NCBI GenBank assembly: GCA_963833675.1
Contig: CAWHYW010000048.1
Span: forward strand, 49,369-113,368
Reading direction: 5' to 3'
DNA: 64,000 nucleotides
From: DASQDN01 sp963833675
GTDB lineage: Bacteria > Acidobacteriota > Terriglobia > Bryobacterales > Bryobacteraceae
Shown here: piece after piece, positions 1 through 8,811 of the stretch
Layout: the number at the start of each line of letters is the position of its first letter
How positions within the stretch are numbered: position 1 is the first letter of the stretch
Position numbers and translations under genes: made by a program
Notes under the pieces: model-generated
Seen by the model: only the letters and a program-made list of their open reading frames with translations
Told to the model about the DNA's origin: nothing
Database searches by the model: none

Positions 1-1
1 C

Positions 2-250
2 GCACAAAATCACTTTTGGGTGAACGAACATCATCTGGGACAATTCGCGAAAGCATTTCCGGTAATGGCGCCGGCAATTACAAACCCAAATCTGCTCGCA
101 AACGGAGGCTTCCAGTTGCAGCAGGAGTTGCAGAAAATGAAATCGACAGCCCCCTGGACCTACACCGCGCTCGTAAAGTGCGGGCTGATTCAACCGCCGC
201 AATCGCCAGGAGTCCGGGGAGGATTTCTACAACAGTCTTACCGCGGATAA
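2..250 (+). CDS. C-terminal end of an unrecognised protein (cut by window edge)
   Basis: An open frame runs from the first bases of the window to a TAA at 248-250, giving about 82 residues with no obligatory start. The composition (NHFWVNEHH, then a region rich in Gln, Pro and Gly) looks like real protein rather than a shadow, and no competing long frame lies on the other strand. I do not recognise a family. It is most likely the tail of a gene that begins outside the window; it could also be a chance frame. Confidence 0.35.
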   Translation, partial: AQNHFWVNEHHLGQFAKAFPVMAPAITNPNLLANGGFQLQQELQKMKSTAPWTYTALVKCGLIQPPQSPGVRGGFLQQSYRG

Positions 251-509
251 GAGCATGACCGTGTGACGGGTGATCATCACATAACTCCTGGATCACAGCA
301 AGAGCATCTTCCCACGCCTTCCGAACCTACCCATTCGGAGTCGCAGCGCGTAACCGCGCGATTTCCGTTTTTCGTCCGCGGTTGCGGCCGCTGGCAATGG
401 GTGGTTCACCAAACTTCTACAAACATATTTATCGACAATCCAATCACTTACCAATCTGGACCGCCTTCTACTTCCACACCGAATGATAAAAATGGACTAG
501 AAGGAACCA
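251..509. other. Intergenic stretch without recognisable content
   Basis: About 260 bases between the truncated first gene and the hypothetical gene at 510. I see no convincing RNA, repeat or terminator. The final bases hold AAGGA at 501-505, a plausible ribosome binding site for the next gene. Confidence 0.4.
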
Positions 510-1112
510 ATGATGAGCATCGAAATAAATCGCGCCAACGCCCAGCACTCCACCGGTCCGAAATCCGAGGCCGGCAAGGCGAGAGCCAGCCGTAACGCTA
601 CACGCCATGGACTAACCGCCAAGCAGGTCGTGATCAACGGAGAGGACCAGGAAGCCTACGAAGCTCTACGTCGCGACCTGATCGATGCCTACCAGCCGGC
701 GAACGCTGCCGAAACGATGCTCGTGGAAGAAATCGCCCAGGGATTCTGGCGACTCCAGCGGGCGCGCGCTTTGGAAGCCGAGCAGTTCAACCTCTGCTGC
801 GCGGGGGCCGATCCCATCATCGGCTTCAATTCCGGCAACGCCGATTTCGAACGCCTCCGTCGCTACATGACGAGCATCGAACGCGCTTATCACCGCGCTA
901 TCGAACAACTCGAAAAGACACAAGCCGCGCGAAAGAAAAATCCGCCAACGCCGCCCACTTCAAATGTAATTGGCTTCGTTTCGCAAAACCTGCCGGTCCG
1001 CAACCACTTTCAAATGCACAACAGCATTCAGAGTCCCGACCGCAGTTCGCTTAAGCGCAAGGGAGCGGAGGTCATCGCATTCGCGCCGCGCCCATTAGCC
1101 CGAGCCGCTTAG
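510..1112 (+). CDS. Conserved hypothetical protein of the STGPxxxxGKAxxxxNAxxHGL type
   Basis: A 200-residue soluble protein. The N-terminus carries NAQHSTGPKSEAGKARASRN followed by NATRHGLTA, a signature I recall from many short acidobacterial and planctomycete proteins of unknown function. The middle (residues 45-140) is predicted helical with EEIAQGFWRLQRARALE. The C-terminus is Pro- and Arg-rich and less conserved-looking. Two start codons overlap (ATG at 510 and 513); AAGGA at 501-505 favours the second by spacing. Its stop codon overlaps the stop of the convergent MFS gene by three bases. The lysine- and arginine-rich N-terminus could bind nucleic acid, but that is a guess. Confidence 0.6.
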   Translation: MMSIEINRANAQHSTGPKSEAGKARASRNATRHGLTAKQVVINGEDQEAYEALRRDLIDAYQPANAAETMLVEEIAQGFWRLQRARALEAEQFNLCCAGADPIIGFNSGNADFERLRRYMTSIERAYHRAIEQLEKTQAARKKNPPTPPTSNVIGFVSQNLPVRNHFQMHNSIQSPDRSSLKRKGAEVIAFAPRPLARAA

Positions 1113-2341
1113 TCTCCGGTAACAGCCAGTTCCTTCTGAGTCTCGACCTTCTTCTTTGACTGAAACACCATAGCCACCAACAGGAAAATCGCAAACGCGC
1201 CAATGGAAGAGGTCATCCAGAAAGAACGCCAGTCACGCGTCAAAGTGGCGCCCGAGCCAGTAGAGAACAGATCCACCACAACACCGGACAACATCGAGCC
1301 CAGGAACATGCCGACACCATACGTAAGGAACTGAATGAAACCCTGAGCCGTAATCCGCAGGTGCGCCGGCGCCTCCTGATCCGTGTACAGTTGCCCGGTC
1401 ATGAAAAAGAAGTCATAGCAAACGCCGTGAAGCAATATGGCGATATAGAAAAACGACACCAAACTACCGGCGTTACCAAATGCGAGCAGCATGTAGCGGA
1501 CGGACCAGGCCAGCAGTCCCAGAAGAAGAATCGTTTTCAGATTCCATTTTTTATAGAGAAAGGGCATCAGGAGCATCATGCCCACTTCGGATGCTTGGCC
1601 CAGCGTCATCTTCCCCGCCGCGTTAGCAACACCAGCCTCGTTCAGATAGGCGTTAGTAAATGAGAAGTAAAACGTCAGCGGGATGCAAGCCAGCACCGAA
1701 GCAATCACGAATACCGCGTAATCTCGCTCTTTCAGCATCACCAAGGCATCTAAGCCGAGAATCGTCCGCCAGGATGACGGCTGTCCTTTGGCGCTTGGAG
1801 GCGTATGCGGAAGCGTCAAGCTGAACAACGCCATCACAACCGAGCAACCGGACGCGATCAGAAAGGGCGTGGCCGAAGCCTCTATAGCCATGAAACCAAC
1901 CACTAGTCCGATGACGATCCAGCCGATCGTTGCGAACACGCGGATCAGTGGAAACTGGCCTGCGACATTGGTGATATTTCGAAGCGTCAACGAGTTCGTC
2001 AGCGCAAGCGTTGGGAAATAGCAAAGACAATACGCGAGCAGCAGGCCGTACACTTCCCCAAAGGTCTTTGCCCCGGCAACCAGGTAAAGCAGCACTGCCC
2101 CGATCAGATGCAAGGCGGCGAGAACGCGCTCGGCCGCGAAGAACCGATCGGCAATCAGTCCGACAAAGAAAGGGGAAATCATGCAGGAGAGAGCGGCGGT
2201 GCCGAACACCGCCCCGGCCTGTGTACCGGTGAACTTGAGGGTCTGCGTCAAGTAAGTGCCGAGCGTCACGTACCACGCGCCCCAGATCACATAATTCAAG
2301 AACATCATGATGCTGAGGCGGACGCTTATCGATGATGGCAT
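1109..2341 (-). CDS. MFS transporter, nucleoside:H+ symporter (NupG/XapB) type
   Basis: A 410-residue integral membrane protein with about 12 hydrophobic segments and no signal peptide beyond the first helix. The start, with MMFLNYVIWGAWYVTLGTYL in the first helix, and the later ITNVAGQFPLIRVFATIGWI are typical of the nucleoside:proton symporter family of the major facilitator superfamily (PF03825-like). Members import nucleosides or related small polar solutes across the inner membrane; the substrate here cannot be told from sequence. A predicted cytoplasmic loop lies near residues 183-205, between the two six-helix halves. It stands alone, convergent with the hypothetical gene and 15 bases from the secreted gene at 2357-2743. 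Confidence 0.8.
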   Translation of the reverse strand: MPSSISVRLSIMMFLNYVIWGAWYVTLGTYLTQTLKFTGTQAGAVFGTAALSCMISPFFVGLIADRFFAAERVLAALHLIGAVLLYLVAGAKTFGEVYGLLLAYCLCYFPTLALTNSLTLRNITNVAGQFPLIRVFATIGWIVIGLVVGFMAIEASATPFLIASGCSVVMALFSLTLPHTPPSAKGQPSSWRTILGLDALVMLKERDYAVFVIASVLACIPLTFYFSFTNAYLNEAGVANAAGKMTLGQASEVGMMLLMPFLYKKWNLKTILLLGLLAWSVRYMLLAFGNAGSLVSFFYIAILLHGVCYDFFFMTGQLYTDQEAPAHLRITAQGFIQFLTYGVGMFLGSMLSGVVVDLFSTGSGATLTRDWRSFWMTSSIGAFAIFLLVAMVFQSKKKVETQKELAVTGD

Positions 2342-2356
2342 ATGTGTGAGTCTATT

Positions 2357-2743
2357 CTACTTGCCGGAAGTCTCTGCCTTGCCCCAATACGTCACTACCT
2401 CAAACCCTTCCTGGTTGATGTGCTCGATATACTCGGCCGAAGCGTTTGGATCCCGCACTCCGGTGAAGATTTTCACGTACCCGGCGCCGCCGGTATGGAC
2501 GAAGTACGTGAATTTCTGTGAGTCGATTCTCGTCATCGGTTCATCCCCGCGCGATGCCCAGAAGTACTTCTTCCCGCGCTGCACGATGAGACACTCGCTC
2601 TTGTCTGAGGCATCCCCCGTCAAAGTCTGCCGTTCGTCGTGCTCGAATGTCGAGTGCACCCGTAGAGTAGGCGTTCCGCGGAACACAACGCCATCACCGA
2701 ATAGCGACACTGCACAGAGAAACAGCGGAATCAAAACTCTCAT
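2357..2743 (-). CDS. Secreted hypothetical protein
   Basis: A 128-residue protein with a clear signal peptide (MRVLIPLFLCAVSLFGDG), so it is probably exported. The mature part is mainly beta-type (GVVFRGTPTLRVHSTFEHDE, then a YFVHTGGAGYVKIF segment). I recognise no catalytic motif. It starts four bases after the stop of the cyclophilin gene, so the two are probably co-transcribed and co-exported. The family is unknown to me. Confidence 0.6.
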   Translation of the reverse strand: MRVLIPLFLCAVSLFGDGVVFRGTPTLRVHSTFEHDERQTLTGDASDKSECLIVQRGKKYFWASRGDEPMTRIDSQKFTYFVHTGGAGYVKIFTGVRDPNASAEYIEHINQEGFEVVTYWGKAETSGK

Positions 2744-2747
2744 CGCG

Positions 2748-4097
2748 TCACCTCATCTGAATGGGAATATACATAGTCTGAGCCAGACTATCGCCGTTCA
2801 ACGTTACCTCCAGCGGAACATCTCCCGCCGGGGCAGATGCCGGAACCACCACGTTGAATTGATACACACCGACCAATCCTTGAACGAGGCCGGCAAATGC
2901 AACTTGCCCCGCAACTCCGCCGAATTTAAATTGCACCGGAGCCGCTAGCGTATTGGCAGCGCTTGTCACCCGGCCTGCAATCGGCGTGCTCGTCGGGTTT
3001 ACAACCCCGAAACCGATGCCGTAAAAAACCAGCGTTTCGCCGGGAACAGCCGGCGATGTCGCGCTGACAAAGGACCCTCCCGCGCCGTGCGCGGCAGCGA
3101 CGAACTGCTTGTCTCCGACTTTGAAGCTCGCAGGAGCGAGAATACCTGCGGATTGCGTCTTGATCGGGATCATCACGGGAGCGCTGGCCTGTCCGTTCAA
3201 ACTAACAATCACCGGAACCGTGCCACCTGTGGGTACCCCGGCAGGCAGTTGTACGTTCACTTGTGTAGGACTGACATAATTTACGAAGGTTGCGCGGCCA
3301 TTTACCGTAACGCTTACGCCTTCGAGACTGGTAGGAGCGTTGTTGGCAATGAAGTCGCGCGTTTCCCAACCCCGAGATACTTCTCCCCCGAGGTTGGAGC
3401 CGTAGATCTCGATGAAAGACCCGGGAGCAGCCGATTGGTAGCCGCCGAATCCGCCCGCCGTGATCACGCCATTCTCACTGATCGATGGCGCCTGCGGGGT
3501 GTCCATCTGCGTGATCGAAGTAACGATGATCAGATTGGATTCCTGCACGGAACCGCCGCTATAGTTCTGGAGCGGGATTTCGCCGAACGGGTCCGCCAGA
3601 ACACCCGTTGCGATCGGCACAGCGGCAATTTTGTCCATAACATCAAGACTGCTTTTGCTGACGATACGGCCAAAAACGGTAAAGCCTCCGTTGTTGGCGT
3701 CGAGGTTAGCGGCATTGTTGTTCAGGTTGAAAAACCACTGATTGGTTGCGCTATTCGGATCTCCATCCACTTTGGCCATTGCAATCGTTCCACGCGTATT
3801 GGAAATCTTGAACTCGTTAACGACGGGAGAATCAGCCGGGATCGATTTAAGGTCCTTGCCAAATCCTCCGCCCTGAATAATGAAGCTTTTGACCGACCGA
3901 TGAAAAATCGAGTTGTTATACGCTCCCTTGTTGACGTATTTCAAAAAGTTCGCTACGGTCTGTGGCGCAACGTCCGGAAAAAGCTGTACGTCAATCGTGC
4001 CTAGATTCGTATTCAAGTGAACATAAGGGCCGGCGACATCCTGGCACACAGCAAGAAACGGCAGCAGTAGCAGTCCGAAGGTACGGAAAATTTGCAT
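2748..4097 (-). CDS. Secreted cyclophilin-type peptidyl-prolyl isomerase with Solibacter C-terminal domain
   Basis: About 449 residues from ATG at 4097; an in-frame TTG at 4109 would add four. A signal peptide (MQIFRTFGLLLLPFLAVCQ) precedes a cyclophilin domain at roughly residues 24-205, with SIFHRSVKSFIIQGGGF matching the family core (FHRxxxxFxxQGG). From about residue 210 to the end is a second module of the kind described as the Solibacter uncharacterised C-terminal domain (TIGR03437): SFIEIYGSNLG, VTVNGRATFVNYVSPTQVNVQLP and LVFYGIGFG. It probably catalyses proline isomerisation in the periplasm or at the cell surface, the tail acting as an immunoglobulin-like anchor or adhesion module. 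It is followed at four bases by a secreted hypothetical gene. Confidence 0.85.
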   Translation of the reverse strand: MQIFRTFGLLLLPFLAVCQDVAGPYVHLNTNLGTIDVQLFPDVAPQTVANFLKYVNKGAYNNSIFHRSVKSFIIQGGGFGKDLKSIPADSPVVNEFKISNTRGTIAMAKVDGDPNSATNQWFFNLNNNAANLDANNGGFTVFGRIVSKSSLDVMDKIAAVPIATGVLADPFGEIPLQNYSGGSVQESNLIIVTSITQMDTPQAPSISENGVITAGGFGGYQSAAPGSFIEIYGSNLGGEVSRGWETRDFIANNAPTSLEGVSVTVNGRATFVNYVSPTQVNVQLPAGVPTGGTVPVIVSLNGQASAPVMIPIKTQSAGILAPASFKVGDKQFVAAAHGAGGSFVSATSPAVPGETLVFYGIGFGVVNPTSTPIAGRVTSAANTLAAPVQFKFGGVAGQVAFAGLVQGLVGVYQFNVVVPASAPAGDVPLEVTLNGDSLAQTMYIPIQMR

Positions 4098-4139
4098 GAG
4101 GAAATCCAATTTTAACGCCGTCGGCTAATCTGAATACGA

Positions 4140-5411
4140 GTGGCCCGCATCCTGATCACCACATTCGGCTCGTATGGCGATCTGTATCCCTACATCGCGA
4201 TCGCGAAAAGATTGAGGGATATCGGTCATCAACCCACCATCGCGACGAGCGCCGTCTATCGCGACAAAGTCGAGACCGAAGGAATCCGCTTCGTGCCCGT
4301 CCGCCCCGATGTATCGCTCGAAAATCGCGAGATGATGCAGCAGCTGTTTGATCAACGCCGCGGCTCCGAGCGCGTAATTCGAGCGTTCGCGGACACGGTT
4401 CGTGAGACGTATGCAGACACATTAAACGAAGCGAGACAGACCGATGCGATCGTAACCCACCCCACAACAATGGCGTCGGTCCTGATCGCGCAGCAATTGC
4501 GGTTACCTTGGATCTCGACGGTTCTCGCGCCAATCTCGTTTCTCTCGGCTTACGATCCGCCGATTCCGGCGCCTTTTCCGGCCTTCGCCAAACTTCGCAT
4601 CTTCGGACCCGGAGTAATGCGGGCCGGATGGAATCTCGGCAAACGAGCTTCGCTCGACTGGATTCGCCCCGTGACGGAGTTTCGGAAAGAGATCGGTCTT
4701 CCGGCTACTGCCGATCATCCAATCTTTGAGGGCGCAAATTCGCCCGATCTTGTGCTCGCGCTCTTCTCGCATATCATGGCGGACCCGCAACCGGATTGGC
4801 CGAAACACGCTCTCATAACCGGCTTTCCTCTCTACGACGGCCCGGCGCAAAGATTGCCTGCCGCAGTCGAAGAATTTCTCAAAAAAGGTCCCCCGCCGAT
4901 CGTATTCACTCTCGGTTCTTCCGCTGTGGGAGCAGCCGGGTGCTTTTACTCCGACAGCTTGGAAGCAGTGGAGCGGTTGCGGGCGCGAGCGATCTTCCTG
5001 ACCGGACCGCATCGGCAGGGATTGCCCGAATACCTGCCCGCAAGTGTGCTTGCGTGGCCTTATGCTCCGCATTCGCATGTGTTCGAAGAAGCATGTGCTG
5101 TTGTGCATCAGGGCGGCATCGGGACTACCGCGCAAGCGTTGCGCGCCGGCCATCCCATGCTCATCGTCCCGTTTGCGCACGATCAATTCGATAACGCCGA
5201 GAGAACTCGCCGGCTCGGCGCCGCGACCGTGTTGCCGCGAGCGAAGTACAATGCGCGCTCGGCTGAGAAGGCGCTTCGCCCGTTGCTGCAGGACAGCTCA
5301 TATGCCGAAGCCGCGGGAGCCGCCGCAGCGCATATCGATGCCGAGAACGGAGCGGAGACCGCCGCATTCGCCATCGACAAATACGTCGGGCGAAATCGGA
5401 CCGGATGCTAA
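4140..5411 (+). CDS. UDP-glycosyltransferase-like protein (GT1/MGT family)
   Basis: A 423-residue GT-B fold glycosyltransferase starting at GTG 4140. The N-terminal domain opens with ILITTFGSYGDLYPYIAIAKRL, the acceptor-side motif of the GT1/GT28-like group. The C-terminal donor-binding domain has FTLGSSAV and then VVHQGGIGTTAQALRAGHP with DQFDNAERTRRLG, the nucleotide-sugar signature. Such enzymes move a sugar from a UDP-sugar to a sterol, macrolide or other small lipophilic acceptor; the acceptor here is unknown. Its last codons overlap the upstream region of lpdA, suggesting co-transcription with the lipoate cluster, though no functional link is evident. Confidence 0.82.
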   Translation: MARILITTFGSYGDLYPYIAIAKRLRDIGHQPTIATSAVYRDKVETEGIRFVPVRPDVSLENREMMQQLFDQRRGSERVIRAFADTVRETYADTLNEARQTDAIVTHPTTMASVLIAQQLRLPWISTVLAPISFLSAYDPPIPAPFPAFAKLRIFGPGVMRAGWNLGKRASLDWIRPVTEFRKEIGLPATADHPIFEGANSPDLVLALFSHIMADPQPDWPKHALITGFPLYDGPAQRLPAAVEEFLKKGPPPIVFTLGSSAVGAAGCFYSDSLEAVERLRARAIFLTGPHRQGLPEYLPASVLAWPYAPHSHVFEEACAVVHQGGIGTTAQALRAGHPMLIVPFAHDQFDNAERTRRLGAATVLPRAKYNARSAEKALRPLLQDSSYAEAAGAAAAHIDAENGAETAAFAIDKYVGRNRTGC

Positions 5412-5425
5412 AATTAGGAAATCAA

Positions 5426-6823
5426 ATGACATACGATCTCATCATCATCGGTAGCGGACCGGGCGGGTACTCTGCGGCTGTACGTGCCGGCCAGTACGGC
5501 CTCAAGACCGCGATCGTCGAGAAAGATCCGAAACTTGGCGGCACTTGTCTGCATGTCGGCTGTATTCCGACCAAAGCGCTGCTTCATAGCGCGGATGTTT
5601 GGGACTACTTCAAGAACTCGAAGGAACAGGGAATCCACTGCGAGAACCCGCGCCTCGACCTGCCCTTGGTGAAGGACCGCAAGGACAAGATCGTGTCCAA
5701 GCACGCCAAAGGCGTCGAAGGCTTGATGAAGAAGAACAAGGTAGAGTGGCTGAAAGGATTCGCAACACTCAAGGGCGGCGGTAAGGTCGAAGTGAAAGGC
5801 CCCGATGGCGCGACGCAGACTCACGATGCAAAGAACATCATGATCGCCACCGGCTCCGAAGCGCGTATGCTGCCGGGTCTGCAGCCGGATCCGCAGTTCA
5901 TTCTCACCAACATCGAGATCCTGAATCTCACTACGGTTCCGAAGACCTTGGGCATCATCGGCGCTGGAGCGGTTGGTGTGGAGTTCGCATCAATTTTCCA
6001 GCGGTTCGGCTCGAAGGTCACCATTATAGAGATGCTGCCCCGTATCGTGCCTGTCGAGGATGAAGAAGTCTCAAAAGAGCTGGACAAGACGTTCAGGAAG
6101 CAGGGGATTCGCATCGAGACAGGAGCGAAGGCGGAGAACATCCGCAAAACGGGCAAGAGCGTGCAACTGACGGTTACGCTCGCCGGCGGCAAGCAGGAGG
6201 AAATGGAGTTCGATTGCCTTCTGATCGCCGTCGGACGTAAACCGAACAGCGACAACATCGGTCTCGAGAACACGAAGGTTCAACTCGATCGCGGGTTCAT
6301 CAAGACAAACGAGTTTCAACAAACGAATGAACCGGGTGTCTACGCGATCGGCGATGTGGTTGCGGGCACGCCACAATTGGCGCATGTCGCAACCATGGAG
6401 GGCATGGTTGCGCTGGACCACATGACCGGCCGTCATGCGATCCCAGTTAATAAGAACCGCATTCCTGGCGCGACATACACCGAACCTGGAATCGGAAGCG
6501 TGGGATTGACCGAGGCCCAGGCGAAGGCGCAGGGATTCGACGTGAAAGTCGGGAAGTTTCCGTTTGTCGGAAACAGCAAGGCAACGATCCTTGGCAGCCA
6601 CGGTGGTTTCGTAAAGGTCGTTGCCGACGCGAAGTACGGTGAGATTCTCGGTGTCCACATCATCGGACCGCAGGCGTTCGAACTGATCTCCGAAGCGGTC
6701 GCTGCAATGGAAGCCGAAGCCACGGTCGAGACACTGATGCACACGATCCACGCTCACCCGACGTTGTATGAAGCGGTCGGCGAAGCATTCAACGCGGTGT
6801 ACGGACTCGCAATCAATGCGTAA
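5426..6823 (+). CDS. lpdA: Dihydrolipoyl dehydrogenase (E3)
   Basis: A 465-residue flavoprotein that reoxidises dihydrolipoyl groups of 2-oxo acid dehydrogenase complexes with NAD+. All landmarks are present: FAD site GSGPGG near residue 10, redox disulfide in GGTCLHVGCIPTKALLH, NAD site GIIGAGAVGVEFASIF near residue 175, and the active-site HPTLYE near the C-terminus. ATG 5426 is chosen over in-frame ATG 5405 because AGGA at 5416-5419 sits at normal spacing and the product then begins with the FAD strand. It overlaps lipB by eight bases, and E2 lies just downstream, so the cluster supplies E3, lipoate and E2 together. Confidence 0.95.
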   Translation: MTYDLIIIGSGPGGYSAAVRAGQYGLKTAIVEKDPKLGGTCLHVGCIPTKALLHSADVWDYFKNSKEQGIHCENPRLDLPLVKDRKDKIVSKHAKGVEGLMKKNKVEWLKGFATLKGGGKVEVKGPDGATQTHDAKNIMIATGSEARMLPGLQPDPQFILTNIEILNLTTVPKTLGIIGAGAVGVEFASIFQRFGSKVTIIEMLPRIVPVEDEEVSKELDKTFRKQGIRIETGAKAENIRKTGKSVQLTVTLAGGKQEEMEFDCLLIAVGRKPNSDNIGLENTKVQLDRGFIKTNEFQQTNEPGVYAIGDVVAGTPQLAHVATMEGMVALDHMTGRHAIPVNKNRIPGATYTEPGIGSVGLTEAQAKAQGFDVKVGKFPFVGNSKATILGSHGGFVKVVADAKYGEILGVHIIGPQAFELISEAVAAMEAEATVETLMHTIHAHPTLYEAVGEAFNAVYGLAINA

Positions 6824-7492
6824 ATGTGAGGTGCGCGATTGCGGACGCGTCGGCTATTCCGAAGCGTTCGCAATGCAGCGTGAGCTCGTGGATAGACGCA
6901 AACGGGGAGAGATCCCCGATCAGCTTCTATTCATCGAGCACCCGCATGTCATCACTCTCGGGCGGAATGGGCGCATGGAGAATCTGCTCGCTTCCGAAGA
7001 CGTGATCCGGCGGGCCGGTATTACCTTCTGTGAGACCGATCGCGGCGGCGACATCACGTATCACGGTCCCGGTCAGATAGTCGGCTATCCGATCTTCGAT
7101 CTCCGGGAGTGGAAGCGAGACGTCACCGCGTATGTCCGGGCCATGGAACAGGCCATTATTAATGCGCTGGGATTCTTCGGCATTCAAGGCGGCCGGGAAC
7201 CCGGCGCGACAGGCGTGTGGACAACAGCCGGAAAATATGCGCCATCGGTGTGCACATTAGCCGCTGGGTAACATCTCATGGTTTCGCTCTGAATCACTCA
7301 ACGGATCTGAGCTATTTTCAATACATAGTCCCTTGTGGACTCACCAAACCGGTGACATCCATGCAGGCTCTCGGCCGGACGGCTTCGAGGGCCGATGTAG
7401 AAGCAGCGCTTGCGCGCGAGTTTTCCAAAGAGTTCGAAGTCGAAATGATCGAAGTCGCAGAACCGGCACTCGTTACGGAAAGGACCATATGA
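6816..7492 (+). CDS. lipB: Lipoyl(octanoyl) transferase LipB (frameshifted)
   Basis: Transfers octanoate from acyl carrier protein to the lipoyl domains of E2 and GcvH proteins. The first frame, from ATG 6816, has HPHVITLGRNG, the catalytic-region RGGDITYHGPGQIVGYPI, and ends GVWTTAGK. The next frame continues ICAIGVHISRWVTSHGFALN and IVPCGL, all typical LipB. The join is near 7230 at an A run, where one missing A restores about 225 residues, so the break is probably a sequencing deletion. The start overlaps the end of lpdA and the stop overlaps the E2 start, indicating translational coupling. Confidence 0.88.
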
Positions 7493-8808
7493 TCGACGTC
7501 GTAATGCCCCAGATGGGCGAAAGCATCGTAGAAGGAACTCTCACGAAATGGCTGAAGAAGCCCGGTGAGCGCGTGGAGCGTGACGAGCCGCTCTTTGAAA
7601 TCTCCACGGACAAGGTGGACACCGAGATTCCGTCCCCCGCCGCTGGAGTACTGCAGGACTTGCTGGTGGAAGAAGGCCAGACAGTCGCCATCAACACAGT
7701 GGTAGCTCGAATCGCCGATGAAGGCGGCGCGTCCGCGGCGCCTGCTGTTGAGCAGCCCGCTGCCGCGCAACCTCCGGCCGCCGCCGCTCCTCCGGAGCCC
7801 GCTCAGGCGCCACCTCCGCCGCCGCCTCAGCCGCAAGCCGCGCCTCCGCCCCCCGCGCCCGCTCAGGCTACAGATGAGGAACTAGGCCCACTCTCACCGG
7901 TGGTCCGCAAGATAGCGCGCGAGCACAACATCGATCTGCGACAAGTGCGAGGTACGGGCGCCGGCGGACGTATTACCAAGGCCGATGTCGAAGGCTACGT
8001 CCAAGGCGGCGCCCGCCCTGCTCCTCCGCCGCAAGCTCCCGCTCCGACCCAAGCTCCTCCCCGGTCCAGGCGCCGCCCGCTCCAGCCCCGATGCCTCGCG
8101 GGGAACAGGCCAAGACTCGTATCGAGCCGATGAGCAATATGCGCCAGAAGATCGCCGAGCACATGATCTTCTCCAAGCGCACGTCCGCTCATGTCACCAC
8201 CGTTCACAAAGTCGGACATGACGAAGGTGGCGAAGATTCGCGCGAAGCTCAAGCAACAGTTCCAGGCGCAGTACGGCTTTGGATTGACATACCTTCCGTT
8301 CGTTGCTCGGGCAACAACGGAGGCGTTACGCGCGTTCCCAATCGTGAACGCTTCGATTGAAGGCACGAACATCGTCTATCACAACGAGATCAATCTCGGC
8401 ATTGCCGTTGCCCTTGACGGCGGTTCAGGTCTGATCGTCCCGGTTATTCGCGGGGCCGACGAGAAGAACGTGGTCGGTCTGCAGCGATCGATTGTCGATC
8501 TTGCGGCGCGAGCCCGGTCCCGGCAACTGAAGCCGGACGAGGTAGCAGGTGGAACATTCTCGATCACGAACTTCGGTAGCTTCGGAAGCGTATTCGCAAC
8601 GCCCGTGATCAATCAGCCGCAGGTCGGAATTCTTGGAGTCGGCGCCGTCGAGAAGGTTCCCGTTGTGATCGACGATGCGATCGCGATTCGCTCCGTCGCA
8701 TATCTGGCCTTGACCTTCGATCACCGACTGGTGGACGGAGCGCTTGCCGACCAGTTCGTGCAGAAGATCAAGGAAGTTTTGGAGAACTGGACAGATTCGA
8801 TTCTCTAA
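7489..8808 (+). CDS. 2-oxo acid dehydrogenase E2, dihydrolipoamide acyltransferase (two frameshifts)
   Basis: Starts at ATG 7489, overlapping the lipB stop. Order: lipoyl domain (residues 1-75) with the lipoyl-lysine motif STDKVDTEIPSP; a long Ala/Pro-rich linker containing a run of six prolines; an E3/E1-binding domain (SPVVRKIAREHNIDL, GTGAGGRITKADVEGY); and the acyltransferase domain ending in the catalytic FDHRLVDGA. Frame changes near 8058 (C run, one base missing) and 8213 (GG, one base extra) are both repaired by single-base edits. The complex could use 2-oxoglutarate, branched-chain 2-oxo acids or pyruvate; no E1 gene lies in the window to decide. Confidence 0.88.
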
Positions 8809-8811
8809 TTC

